Assembly (NCBI GenBank): GCA_027625915.1
Contig: JANTQA010000047.1
Location: 19,840,001-19,904,000 of the forward strand
DNA: 64,000 bases
Direction: 5' to 3'
From: Anaeramoeba flamelloides
Taxonomy: Eukaryota; Metamonada; Anaeramoebidae
Shown here: positions 23,008 through 37,000 of the stretch, in pieces
How the letters are laid out: each line of letters starts with the position of its first letter
Numbering within the stretch: position 1 is the stretch's first letter
The notes under the pieces: model-generated
What the model saw: the letters and a program-made list of their open reading frames with translations, nothing else
What the model was told of the DNA's origin: nothing
Database searches by the model: none
Translations under genes and position numbers: made by a program

Positions 23008-25231
23008 TATTTATTTTGCTATTTGTCTTATAATCCAGATTTGAATTATAATAAAAAGTCACAATAGTTCAAAGATAAAGTTCTTTTATGTTATTATATT
23101 TGTTTTTTGATATCGGAAAAAACAAAATAATTATTCATTTTTTGCAGAAAGATTTAAAGAGTTTTTTTTATATTTTTTTAATGAGACCTTTTATTTTTAT
23201 ACAAGTAATTTAAGACTCAATGTATCATTTTATAATTAATAAATATTAAACAAAGTTGTTAATTTTAGGATAAATATAATAAATGAAAAAAGACAATACA
23301 TTGGAAATTTTTTTTTATTATTGATAAAATTTTAATAAATATCCAATTGGATAGAAAAATTAAATTCATTTTATAAGACCAGAATTAAAAATTTAATATG
23401 AGTACTGTTCTAAAATTTTTATTTATGCAATAGAAGATTAATGAAAAAAAAATAAAAAAAATTAATTGTAAATAATTTCATTTAATAGATTTGAATAAAT
23501 TAACAAAAACTTCTTTATTTAAAATAATATTAAATCTAAAATTAAAAAAAAAAGATAAACTGCCCTTTATTTATTATTCAAAGATAAAAAAAATAATCTT
23601 CTCAACCAAGAATTTTTATTTTTATTTTATTTTATTGAATTTTATTCCCATTAAAAACTAAAATGAAGTCCTTGTGAAAATGGAATTTATTAATATAAAT
23701 TAATCCAGTATATTTTAAAATAATTTTTGGTATTTGATCTCTTATTCAATATTATGGTTTATTTTATATCTAGATTTTAAAAGTCAAAAAATGAATTTAA
23801 TTAAAAAATTATAAAAAATAATCTTATATTAATTTGACTCAATGTGTTGGTCAAATAATTTTAATTTGAAAAATTTTCTGGTTTATTAACCTGTAAAATT
23901 TTACTTTAAAAAAAATATTATTTTTTTAAATTTAATTTATAATTATTTTTTTAATAATTATTTCGAATTAAAAATATATATTATTAATAGATATATTGAT
24001 ATTGAATGCTAATCTCGAGATAAAAGAAAATTTCTCTTGGATGTCAACATATCTTTTATTTAGATGTTGTGATGTAAATAACTTTTATCACAATATTAAC
24101 AATTAATTTGAGATAATATTAAAAAAATCGTGATTACTCCTACTTGATCACCAAAAATCAAAAAATCGCGATATTACGTATCACAAAAAAATGTATATCG
24201 CAAAAATTGAAAATTATTTTTCTGAAATCACCTTAAAAAAAATCCCTTGTCTTTTACAAAGTCTCGAGACTTTCACATACTTTTCTACTTTAGAAATGTT
24301 AGAAAGTGTTTGATTAGGGCTGTGATTTTCTACAAGTTTTTGACAGTTTTAAAAGACTGAAAACTTTCATGAAACAGAATGAACTTCGTTTGATGTGGAT
24401 CAAAAATTTAACTAGATTCTTTTCATTTTTTTTTAAATAAATATAAAATCTCAAAGGAATTTTATGATCAAACTAATGATTACCCATTTCAAAAATATAA
24501 TTGAATATAAAATAGAACGTTTTTTTTTCGGAATGGAGTTATTACCTTCACAATTCAAATAATCATAATGAAGAAAGAATAAATTTCATTCTAATTGGTA
24601 ATTGATCAAGCAAATGCCTCAAATCTTTAGTTGACTTTTATGCACAATACCAAGATATGCGAAGAAGAATAAAAAGAATAAGAAGAAAACAAAAATTGCA
24701 CAAAAAATCTTAATAGTTAGTGATAATGTTGCTTAGTTGTTGTGAAAGCTTTTGAAAAGTTATCCAAACTCTTTCAGCCCCCCTTGAAAAAAAGAAAATA
24801 TTTTAACCCAAGAACAAATTCTTGAAAGAAGGGGTAAAGGGTTGATTATTTTAGAAGTTCTTTTATTCTACCCAATTTGACTACAACATACGATTGACAG
24901 AGAAAGTATTTATTTATCTGAGTTATTCTTTTTTTTTTTGACCTAAAAAGGGTTGAAATGTTTGTCAACCAAATAAAAAGAATATACAGTAAAACTCTTT
25001 GATCTGATCCTTGATTGAATCAAGTATCTCTTTTGTCATTTTTTAAAAGTATACCTATTTTTTTTACTTGGTCGGTTTTTTGATCAAAAAAATTGTCTCT
25101 GTAAAAATATTGCTTGATTAGCACAAAAACTCATCTATTGTATCACGATTATTTTTTTTCTCAATATTTTGGCATTTATCACGATTTTTTAATAATTATC
25201 GCGATTTTTTAGAATATATAAATTTTCATTA

Positions 25232-25427
25232 CAGTCAGTTTCACTTTTAAGACACAAACTTTCAACGAAATTTAAGGCACAAAAAAATATCAAATTAAAG
25301 CACAAAATTCAAATTCTAGTAAAAATAAATTGTAAAAAAAAATATTCCAAATTTTGTGCTTTAATTTGAGATTTTTTTGTTCCTTAAATTCCGTTGAAAG
25401 TTTGTGCCTTAAAAGTGAAACTGACTG
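25232..25427. mobile_element. Hairpin MITE, family C, copy 2
   Basis: Same termini and hairpin as 22811-23007, beginning CAGTCAGTTTCACTTTTAAG and ending CTTAAAAGTGAAACTGACTG, with TA on both sides (25230-25231, 25428-25429). It is 196 bp and differs at scattered positions (GACACAAAC, AAAGCACAAA). The frames that overlap it are chance. Confidence 0.88.
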
Positions 25428-25757
25428 TAATTGCTTCGATCTTTTTGTGTTGGGAAATGGGATTTTAATTGTTGTTTCTATATCCTTTCTGCACAACAAA
25501 CCCAAAATATAAAATCCCAATTGATAGTTTTGTCTTCCTTTTAAAAAATGTTTTGTGTTTTTCCAAATTAAAAAAAAATTTAAAAGTTAGAACAAAAATA
25601 AACAAAAAAAAACTCTTTTGTAAATTATTTAAAGCACAAAACCAATTCAAGACTTCAAAATAGCAATACCAAAATTTCAGATCCTTCACGAAATTGAAAA
25701 AAAAATTCCCTTGGTCAAATCCAAAAATTTTCTCTCAAAATTTTCGACTTCCAAAAT

Positions 25758-25862
25758 GATATTGGGAAAATGTCACTCCACTTTATATTGACTTATGTTA
25801 GAGATTGTGGTGAGTGTAGCCACCTATTTGAAAAGAAAGTAGAGTGACGTTTTCCTAATATC
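25758..25862. mobile_element. Short inverted-repeat element (~105 bp)
   Basis: GATATTGGGAAAATGTCACT on the left is the near-inverse of AGAGTGACGTTTTCCTAATATC on the right, with arms of about 28 bp around a ~45-base loop. Seen once in this window. Probably a MITE; a structured regulatory RNA is the alternative. Confidence 0.5.
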
Positions 25863-27448
25863 AAAAAAAATAGCTTTTTATTTTTGCCTTGCTTTGTTGG
25901 AATTTTTCGAAAAGTTTTTGGATCAATAAATGATTTTAGTCAAAATCTTAAATTGTTAAAAATTGGCAATATTTTGACTTTCCCTCAATTCCTTGTATTT
26001 TAAAGGTCTTAATCTATTTACTGTATTGTATTTCAATGCCCAAAGAGCATAAAATTCAGATAGTCCTTAAAATTTCTTAAAATTTTGTCTATAATAAATA
26101 AGAAATTTTCTCAGCATTGTCTTTTTCCATTTATTTTATTAATCTTAAAATTATCAATCTTATTTAATAGTTATTATTAAAAAGTGATTATGTTGTGTTT
26201 TAGATAACTAGAATAATAATAAAATTTCATATTTAAAAAAAATTCAAAAAAACAAGTATCAAAAAGAAAATAATTTTTATTCAGATTATAAACTTTTTTT
26301 TCAGCTAATTAAAATCAACAATTATTTTGAAATACTTTGATTTTTAAAAATCTATTTTTATCCTTTCTAGTTCAATTAACAAGAAAAAAATAATTAATAA
26401 ATTTATTCTTTCAATAATATAAATTAGCCCAGTTAAAAATAGAAATATCAACAACTCGGGGTAAATCAGATGATTTTGAGAGTAGCCTTTTACTTAAAAT
26501 ATACATTTGAGATTTTCAAGTATGGTATTTTAACAAACAATTACACTTTTTAAGCAAATCCTCTGGATCATCTTCAGGATTATAATTACTGAAGTTCTAA
26601 AAAATTTTCTTTGTTTTTACAGAAGGATCTAACTCAAAATTAAAAGAAATCATCAAAGTCCACAATCATCAAAAGGGAAATTAATAATTTATCCTAGGTT
26701 ATAGAATGAACATTTTTGAAATTATACTTGATCTTCTAAAACCCCTTTTTGAAATGTGAAAGAAAATACCATACCATTTATTTGGTAACAAATAATAGAA
26801 TGTTATTAAAAAAATTCAATGTTGAAAAATTTCCTCTATCTTTTTAGTTACTGGTTATATCCCAATTCATTAAAAAATCATAAATTTTCTCAAAAAACAC
26901 TTAAATAATAAAGTCATGTTGTTTTAAACTTGTCTAAGTGAGTGAATTTGAAAATTCTAATTATTGTCTCTAGCTCAATGAAATAACAATCCAAAAACCT
27001 AACTCAGAGTCCTAAGTTGATAATAAATCCTAAATTCCTACCAACTTTAGGTATCATAATAGCAAGTGTCCTTTGTCTAAAAAAAATCTAATTCAACTTA
27101 AAATCCAAGTAGATCTTGTTATTTATTTACCAAATTATCACTAGGCCAAGACCAACAAAAGAACTAATTTAATTACCAAGGACGAATTTTTGAATTTAAA
27201 CTTTTCCTACGTGATAAAAAAAAAAATTTTTTTTATTTTAACACGTTTGAAAAAAAAAAATCAAAATTATTTTTAATTTTCAATTCAAAAAGAAAAAAAA
27301 CCAAAAAGAAAATCATTTTTATTTTAATCTCTTTCTTTTTAATTTCCAACAAATTAAAAAAAAACCAATTTCTTTAATAAACATATTCATTTTTGTATTT
27401 GATAAAAAAATCAATTTATATCAAAAATATTTTCATAAAAAATAATCG

Positions 27449-30309
27449 ATGAGCAAATATAGTCTTGAAAGAATCTTAGAACTGATGAACCACACTTCTA
27501 ACATCAGAAACATTTCTGTTATTGCACACGTTGACCATGGGAAAACAACACTTACAGATTCATTGGTCTCAAAAGCAGGGATCATTTCCTCAAAATTGGC
27601 TGGTGAAAAAAGAGTTATGGACACAAGGATCGATGAACAATTAAGATGTATAACAATCAAATCGACTGCGATTTCATTGTATTATGAATTAGATGAACAG
27701 TCGTTGCCTCAAGATAGTGATGGAAATTCCTTTTTAATTAATTTAATTGATTCACCGGGCCATGTTGATTTTTCTTCCGAAGTTACAGCTGCACTTCGTG
27801 TTTCTGATGGTGCCTTGGTTGTTGTTGACTGTGTTTCAGGTTTGGATATTTTTTCCCTTTTTGCTTTTCTTCCTTGTTGAGTCTTCTCTCATTTTCAAAC
27901 TGTTCCTGTCACTGGACAAAGAGATAAAAAATGAAAAAAAAATTTTAATTTTCATTTTTTACTTCATTTTTCTTGTTTTTTGAAACAAAATATTCTTCAA
28001 AAACATAAATTTGAACTAAAAATGTTTAAACATTCTCTCTATCTTTTTAAATCTTTTTTAAAATTTAATCCAAATTACAAAAAAAATAAATGATCCCAAC
28101 CTCACAATTACAAACCAATCACAACAATTAAAATGGTGAAAATTAATATCAACACACAAAAGGCGCCTTTGTTCAGACAGAAACTGTATTAAACCAAGCC
28201 CTATCTGAAAGGGTCAAGCCTGTGCTGATGATCAATAAAGTTGATCGAGCAATCTTGGAATTACAACTGGAACCAGAGGAAATCTATCAGCAATTTGTCA
28301 AAGTCATTGAGTCGATTAACGTCATCATCTCAAGCTATGAAGACGAGTATTTGGGCGACTGCACAATTAACGCAATTAAAGGCAATGTAGGCTTTGGAGC
28401 AGGCAAGCAGGGCTGGTCTTTCACTTTAAATCAATTTGCAGAAATGTACGCGAAGAAATGGAACATGCCCAAGGAAAAGATCTTGAGGAGGCTTTGGGGA
28501 GACAACTTTTGGGATCCAAAAAGAAAGAAATGGGTGAGAACAAAAAAAGACAAAGAAGGAAATGTATTGGAAAGGGGCTTTTGTAAATATGTGATGGGGC
28601 CAATTTGCCAATTATTCAAATTGGTCAACCAAAAAGAAAAAAACGAAACGGGCCTGAATAAGTTACTCAATGGCATTGGAGTTAAATTGACGAACGAAGA
28701 AAGGGAAGAAGAGCCAAAGGAATTGCTGATCACGATCATGAAAAAATTCTTGCCTGCAGCTGATGCCTTGATCGAGATGATCATTTGCCACTTACCGTCA
28801 CCAAAAGTCGCACAAAGGTACAGGGTACAAAATCTCTATGAAGGAGATCAAAACGACGAGTGTGCGCAGGCAATCGCAAATTGCGATCCAGAGGGGCCGC
28901 TGATGATGTATGTTAGCAAGATGATCCCAACCAAAAAGAAGGGAAGATTCTATGCATTCGGCCGAGTCTTTTCGGGTACTATCAAAAGCGGGCAAAAGGT
29001 TACGATCTTGGGGCAAAACTATCGCCCTGAATTGCCCAAGAAGGATCGGTTTTTAACAAAGATCCAAAATACCGTTTTAATGATGGGAAACAAAATCGAG
29101 CCGATCTCGAAGTGCTGCTGTGGTAACATGATCGGGCTTGTTGGCGTGGATGATTATTTAGTCAAAACAGGAACTATAACAACCCACGAAAAGGCGTTCC
29201 CATTTAAGCAAATGAGCTTTACAGTGTCACCAGTGGTCAGAATTGCAATCAAGCCCAAGAAAATTCAAAACTTGCCAAAGCTAATTGAAGGCATGCAGAA
29301 ATTGGAAAAGTCAGACTCGTGTGTGAAATGTTTAATTGATGAAAAATCCGGGGAATACATAATCGCAGGTGCAGGTGAATTGCATCTCGAAATTTGCTTA
29401 AAAGATTTAAAAGAAGACTATTGTAAAGGCATTGAAATAGTTAGTTCAGAGCCAGTCGTCTCCTTTTCAGAAACTGTAACACAAGAATCTTCCCAGGTTT
29501 GTCTTTCAAAATCGGCAAATAATCACAACAGATTATTTGTTAAGGCATACCCCCTCGAAGAAGATCTCATCAGCACAATTGATAAAGTTAATTCAGAACA
29601 AAAAATATTTTCAACAAATAGCTTCCTGAACACTTTGACAACAAAATATAAATGGGACAAAAAATTTGTCAAAAAAATTTGGGCCTTTGGTCCAGAGCAA
29701 ACAGGACCCAATCTATTAATAGACACAACAAAGGGGATCCAATATTTAAATGAAATTAAATCTGCTTGCTCCGCTGGCTTCCAATCTTTCACAAGTGTAG
29801 GTGTGCTTTGTAGCGAGCCAGTCAGAGGAGTGAAAATTGAAATTAAAGACGTCAAATTGCATGCAGACTCAATACATAGAGGTGAAAACCAAATTATCCC
29901 CATGGCCATTAAAAGCTTTTATGCCTCAGAACTGACCGCAAAGCCACGATTAATGGAACCAATCTTTTTATGTGAAATAAGCGTACCCAAATACATCTCA
30001 GGGCAAGTCTACAATCTGTTAAACAAAAAAAGGGGAATTGTTCTATCTGAAACACCAAAAGAAGGATCAAATTTAGTTATAATTAAAAGCGACTTGCCCA
30101 TAATTGAATCTTTCGGTTTCAATGCAGATTTAAGAAGCGCAACACAGGGTAAAGCTTTTGAACAATGTGTATTCGACCATTGGGAAATAGTGGAAGAAGA
30201 TCCCTTAAAAGAAGGAACCAGAGCAAACCAATGGATGAAAGAAACTAGAGTCAGAAAGGGATTAGAACCAGATCCTTTCCCATTAGAGCACTATCATGAT
30301 AAATTATAA
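27449..30309 (+). CDS. EEF2: Translation elongation factor 2 (eEF2), two exons
   Basis: GTPase that moves peptidyl-tRNA and mRNA through the cytosolic ribosome. Exon 1 is 27449-27839, the intron 27840-28162 (GTTTGG...AAAAG, 323 nt), and exon 2 28163-30309. The splice restores V-S-G-A-F-V-Q-T-E and gives 845 aa, against about 840-858 in the family. G1 is A-H-V-D-H-G-K-T-T (about 27-35), G3 D-S-P-G-H, G4 N-K-V-D; domains II-V follow to the C-terminal H-D-K-L. The diphthamide histidine is kept (His702, codon 29875-29877, in S-I-H-R-G). Oddities: the usual I-H-R-G-G-G-Q loop reads I-H-R-G-E-N-Q, and the R-F-T-D-T-R switch-1 stretch reads R-V-M-D-T-R, so the Thr56 (eEF2-kinase) position is Met. 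Exon 2 is markedly GC-richer than its surroundings, as expected for codon-biased, highly expressed genes. ATG chosen because M-S-K-Y aligns with the family N-terminus. Confidence 0.95.
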
Positions 30310-33300
30310 GTTATTTAAGCATAAAGATCGTCATTTTGTTGTTTTTTTTTTTAAATTCTATTAATTCTGAAAAAATAACCTTTTTAGATTATTTTTTATA
30401 AAATAATTCTAAAATAATTTTAAACTTTTTTAAAAAAAAAAATCAATAAAATTAAATAATAATATTTAATTATTATTTTGAATAATAAAATAGATCCCTC
30501 CAATACTTTTTTTGTTTCTTTTTCTTTTTTTTTTTTTTTTTATATAAATTCTTTTTTTAATATCTTTTCTTTCTTATTTTTTTTGGAATTTAGTTAGTTT
30601 TTATTTTATTTTCTATTGTTTTTTTTGAGTGAGGTCAAAAAAAAATAATTGATCTCAAAAATTATCAAAATAAATTACTCAAATTGAGGCTTTATATTGT
30701 CTTTTAAAGTGTAGTTCTTTATAAACAAAAATTTTCTAGTTTTTTTTTTTTTGGTTTATTTTGAAGTGAGGAAATTAATTTAAAAAAAACCTAGTCACTT
30801 GTTTTTTATTTTTTTTTGATGTTTCTGTTTATTTGTAAAATCAATAGATTTATAGATAAAACAGGAAACCCCAAGAAAAACACTGTTATTTCTTTTTAAA
30901 TTATAGAAATTAAGAGAAAATTTTAAAAAATTTAACAAATTCATTTTAATTAATAAACATCATTGGAGTTCTACCGTACTTGGCAACCCCATCCTAATTT
31001 CTAAATTTTTCTTTAAGAATTTTTAAATAAAGAATTATAATTTTCTTTACCATTCACATATGTTACCATAAATACTCATTTGTTTATTTGAATAATATCA
31101 AATCCATTATTATTTATTTTTTTGTTGTTTTGATTCATTCTTTAATCTCATTTGTTTGATTCTCATTATAGAATGGTTAACCCCATAAAAAAATGATGGA
31201 TATCTTCATTGATGTCTAAGTTATGGTATTTTTTATACATATTACATAATTTTGATTTTATTGTGTTCTTATCATAGACATAAGAATCTCTTTTTGATTT
31301 ATTTGTAAAATTTAATATTTTTTAAATAGAAATAGAATCCTTCCATTTTAAAATTATTTTTTACCATTTGGTTTATTTTAATTAAAAAAATAAATAGAAA
31401 ATCTAAGTATTTTTCTTTTTTTTCAAATTAAAAAAAAAAAAACTTCCAATTTTTGTTTATATTATTATTATATATAACAATTTCGAAAATTCTTGTACTT
31501 TCCACCCAACGTCATTTGTTATTAACCTTTCTTAACAATTTCTTAGATTCTTATCTCATAATTTTAAAATTTCTAATTTCCAATTAATATTTTCATTTTC
31601 TTTTCTGAAATTATTTAAATTTTTGTGAAATGTTATAAACCTAAAATTTATAATTCCTTGTGAGTTTATTTATTCTATCATAGACGAAAATTCTGATTTG
31701 ATCTATTTTGGTTTCATTTTAAAAAATATTCTAGGAAAATGTGGATTTATTTATAGAAATTTTATGTCTTTTTTATTTATCCAAATATTTTGTGTTGAAA
31801 TCTTTTTGGGATGGATCGAAAATTAGTAATCCATAAAATAATCAAAGAAAACATATCTAATTTAATATTTGGGATTTTATATTATTGAGTATTTTTTTTT
31901 GTTTAAACTCATTTTAATTTTTATAGAAAATTTTCTTATACTTTTTGAAATATTTTTGTACTTTTTCCTCCTTTTCAAGAAAAATTCCTAAATATTTTAA
32001 TTTGGATATTTGGTTTAATTATAAAGCTTTATTCAATACTTTTTATTAATTCCAAATTTATGAACTATTTTCTAAATTAATATTAATTTTTATCAATTTC
32101 TGGAATAGATCCCTCGATTATTAAAATGAAATCATCTCCAAAGATTTGAACATGATGGACCATTTCTTTTATTTTTTTAAATAAGAACTGATAATAAATC
32201 TAAAAATTAAATGGAAAGCGGATCTATCTGATATATTCCTATTCCTATCTTTTTTATAATATTTTTGTAACTAAATTTTTATTTTTTTCATATACAAATA
32301 TTTATTGAGATCATAGTGTACTAATAAATGACAAATTGTATCATGGATTTTTTAATATCAATCATGAAAATGGAAAATTCTTCATTTTTATATTTATTTT
32401 TGAGTTTTTATAAATCTTCTCGCTGACATTTTTTCATCAAAAGTTTACTAAGAGACAATTTGGAAATGTATAATTTCCAAAATTTTGATACACTTAATTT
32501 AGTTTTTATTATTATTTTCAATATCAAGCTTTTATCTACATTTAGTCAGGAAAAAGTTTTTATTGATTGAATTCAATGATATCTAATTATATATTGATAG
32601 TTCCTAGGGTACAACATCAAATAAAGGACTTAGTTCATTTAAAATATTTTATATTATATATGTATCCAAATAATCATTTCAAATATTATCAACTTTTTTA
32701 AACTTTATTATAAATGAGAATTCAAAAAAAATAACATAAAAATTTCTTATTGAATAACTTAAATTAATTACTAAAAAGTAATTTCATATATTGTATCTCT
32801 AGATCGAGTTATATTAGGCAACTGCCATATTAAATTTTATTTTATCTTTACTTGACATAAAATTTAACTGTAAAGAAAATAAATAAATATTCTCATCTAT
32901 TTTTGAGATCAAACTTATAAATTTTACTTGTAATAAAACATTTAAAATTATAAATAGAAAATTTTAGTCTAAATATTTCTTCTATACTATTTAGTAATGA
33001 TTTATTTAAATTTTATTACCCCCGATACCACTAAAAACATTTGGGTTAATTCCAAAGTAAATAATCAATTTAAATTCACCCAAAGTTGAGCTTAATTTGT
33101 TTTTTTTTTTTTGCTTTTTAAAACAAAGAGAAAAAATATGCAAAAATCATATTACTATTTTGAATTCTAACTCTTTTTATTCCTCATAATATATAATATA
33201 ACATTCTATAATCCTTTCTCTGATAATTTAAATCAAAATACCAAATTTTCATTATAAATATATTCGAAGATTAATAAATGTAAAATTTATTTTTTTTTGA

Positions 33301-34054
33301 AGAATTCCCAATTAATACAAGATTTCTTAGAAATAAGAGAAATAATGATATTCAACTTAGACATCATAATTATAGAATAAATTTCTAAACAAATTAAAAA
33401 TTAACTAAAAAAAATAAATATTTTAGAAAAATTATGATCCGATTGAAAAAAAATTCAAAATTTCTTTGTATATTGATAATTGTTTGACAACAAGATTTTT
33501 TAATAGATAATTATATTTATTTGAAAAGAAATTATAATTACCTCAATTTTCTGAAAGTTTATTTGGATTTTCAAAGATATATATTTTTTTCGAATTATTC
33601 CTTTTTTTAAAAAAAGGAAAAAGACAAAAGAACAAGAAAAAAAACTTATTTTTAAAAAAAAAACAAATAATTGAAAAAATCAAAAAGAAAACAAAAAAAA
33701 AGAAAAAGAAAAATAAACAAAATGTAATAAATTAGAAAAAATGCTCAGATCTACAAATTGAAATTTTATTTTGAAAAGAATATTGGATAAAATCCTAGAA
33801 AATCTACTTACGATAAAATTATAAAGCGAGAACTCATTTTTGAAAAATAGTTTAAATTTAAACATATTTCCCTCATTTACTTAACTAAAATTAAAAAAAA
33901 AAAAAAAAAAAATTAAAAACCAAAAAGATACGGATAAGATTAAAAATTTTTAATTAAAAAGATTTCTAAAAAAAAAAAACAATTTGTTTTATTAAAAATA
34001 TATGAAATAAACCAAATTAACGAACTACAAAAAAAAAAAAAAAAAAAAAAAATC
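30310..34054. other. Featureless AT-rich spacer
   Basis: 3.7 kb with no supported gene, RNA or long inverted repeat. It holds A/T homopolymers (for example 30526-30540 and 33896-33911). Next to the ATPase-like gene lies an A run at 34029-34051, which is a T run on the coding strand just after its stop. The 61-codon minus frame at 33680-33865 has no support. Confidence 0.5.
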
Positions 34055-37000
34055 TCAAGTATTAAATTTCCAACCAACATTAATCCATTTCAGCAAGTAG
34101 TCAACTATGATCAAAGGTATTAGACTATAAAAAAATATCGGAGATAAATCCACAATATCAAGAGCTTGTAGACGGAAAACATTTTGAAATAAGGGAATAT
34201 TTTGTATTAAAAAAAAAGCGACTAAAGTAAACAGACTAGAAGACAATAGCCAACGATTTTTGATAGCATTTAAAAAAAAGCATTTATTTTCATCGATTGA
34301 GCTAATCAAAAGAATGATTTGTGAGAATAAGAATATTGAAAAAAGGATTGATGAAGAAAGATAACTATCAAAATGTTTGCAGGTATTATCCAATTCACAG
34401 TTTTGATAATTAGTTAATTGCAACCAAGATACTTTGGGGCCAAATTCAAAATATATATAATAGAATATTATTCCAAATATTGAAACAAAAGATGCTGTTA
34501 AGGAAATTGCCAGAATATAAAATAAATTTTTGAAAGTAAATAATTTCTGTTGCTTTTTTGCTGTATAACGCGAAATTAAACCATAAATTTTCTCCATTGG
34601 GTTATAACTTCTCGTCGTAGTAAGCAACCCATTTATTAATAATTGCATCAATAAGATTTGCATTATATTCAAGTGGTTTGGTAGATGAAGCAGTTTGGAG
34701 AACAAAAAAATAAATAATATTGATAAATTATATTGAGAATGGAAAATTATATTTGAAAAGATCTTTGAAATGATTTTTTTCGATTGTTGGAAAAAGTTGA
34801 CAATACCCTGCAAATTTTCTTGATAAAGATAAAGATCAGAATTGTTTTTCATTAAATCCGAGCCTGTATTACCAAGAGTTATTTTAAAATCAGAGTTTTG
34901 ATAATTTTGCAAATTAGATTGACTTGTTTCAATCACACTAGTCTTCAATTTATTATTACTACTGTTTTTAATTTTTAATATGATTTCGTTCTTTGAATTT
35001 TCATTGGCACTGGTGATTATTGTAATTTTATTTTGATCATTATTTCCATTCATCTTATTCCTATTCTCATGTTTATCGTTATCCTTATTGTTATTGTTAT
35101 TTTGATTCTTATCCTTGTTTTCATTTTGATTTAAGATTTTGTTCATTTGTTCATCTTTCAAATTATTAAATTGATTAATAGTGAAAAATTCAGATTTTTG
35201 GATATCTTTAATATTTTTACACATACCTTTAATAGTATCACTAGTTTCTGTTGTAACAAAAAAAGAATGTATTTTTGATACTTTTAAATTATTTAACGAT
35301 TTTATTAATCTTTTTTCTTCTAAATCAATTTTAAGACTAACAATCCCAACAAAAACAAAATCCTTTTCTTTATTTTCCTTTCTCTCACCTTTTCCCTTCA
35401 CCCCTTCTTTTTCTTTTTCTTTTTCATTTTCTTTTTCAATTTCTTTTCCCTTTTCTTTTCCTTTTCGATTTTCATTTTCTTTTTCATTTTCTTTTTCATT
35501 TTCCTTTTCATCAACCCCATCATTCATATTCTTATTCTTGTTCCCATTTTCATTAGTATATTTATATCCAAATGCCAAACATTTTAACCCCACCTGTGAT
35601 AATTCTTTAATTCTACGTTTAATTTTATTTCTCAACTCCTTTGTGACATTAACTAGGTCACCATTATTTAATAAACATTTTGTAGATTTTTCTAAAATTA
35701 TAAGTGCTTGACCTTTTATAAAAATTATTGGTTTTTTGAAATCGTCATAATCATTGATATTAATAATAAAATTTTTACTATTTTCTTTTTCTTGTTCGTT
35801 TTCAATTTCGTTAATATTTGCAAAATTGTTTTTAGTAATGATCTGATCAATTTTTTTTATTAAAACTGAAGACATTTTATCATTTTTATTATATTCATTA
35901 GTTCGGATTTTTAAATACTTCTTTTTCCAATACCTTTTCACACAAGACAAACGTTCCTTTCCTTGAAGTTTCTCGATTTTGTTATTTTCTTCAAGATCGG
36001 GTGTTTTAATTTTTTCCACCATGACAAGAATTGCAGCGTCAATTGCACTTCCAATTTTTTCATGATATTCCCTTTTTTCATTTTTACCATATAACAGTGT
36101 TGCATTATTACAGATGGCGCCTATTTTACTGATTTCCTTTAACGCAATGTTTTCACAGGGGATTTTAATTGCTTGCTCCGTGTTGAGTATTTTAATACTC
36201 CCCTCAGGATTATAGCCAGTATTGTCAACTGCAAAATTTGTAAATTGCTTTTCATTTTCCAAAATTGTTATTCTTGAGACATGTAAATCAGGGTTTGTGC
36301 AGATTCTTTCAAAATCCGAAACCAATATTTGTGGAATTGTTTTTATTTTTTCAAATAAATTTCTTTTCGTTAGCACGATCCCAAAAGATTGTGAAAGATA
36401 TCCTTTTGCCAATTTTAAATTTAATTTTAAATTATAAACTAATTTTGATGGGGACAAAATTGACAAGATTATTAAAAAATATTTCCAAATTGGTGTAAAC
36501 CAATAAAAAAATTTTACATTTGTAATTGTATTATTATTCTTCAAGAAATAATTATATATTTCGGATCCGAAAACGATCAGAACCGATATAATAATAACAG
36601 CTTTTAAGAATGTAATTAATTTCAATAATTCCTTTCCTAATGGATAATTTGCAATCCCTTTTTTTTTAAATTGCTTTCGTTCTTTTTTGATCTTATAAAT
36701 CTCGCAATTTTGCCCAATATTGACAACTACACCAATTGCACTGCCTTCGACAATGAATGATCCACTGAAAACCATATTTTCTGCTTCAATAATTCGTTCA
36801 GGCTCCTTTTCACCTATTAGTTCTTTGTTTTGCTTTTTAGAAATGGTTTTAATGCCATATAGCTCCGTCTCGTCAACTTCAATATATTGTGTTTTTAATC
36901 TTAATAACCGGATATCGGCAACAACTTTTTTGCCTGGGTACAAATGTACAATATCACCAGGTACCAATTTATGCGATTGGACATTGAACGTACTCCCATT

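Larger units (their letters stand above)
22341..27448. other. 5-kb gene-free region rich in short inverted-repeat elements
   Basis: No supported protein. It contains two copies of the TACAGTCAG hairpin MITE (22811-23007, 25232-25427), a ~105-bp inverted-repeat element (25758-25862), an inverted pair about 1.1 kb apart (24125-24195 / 25140-25215) and a repeat J copy (about 26455-26830). The last ~250 bases before the eEF2 ATG are purine/T-rich and presumably its promoter. Confidence 0.5.
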
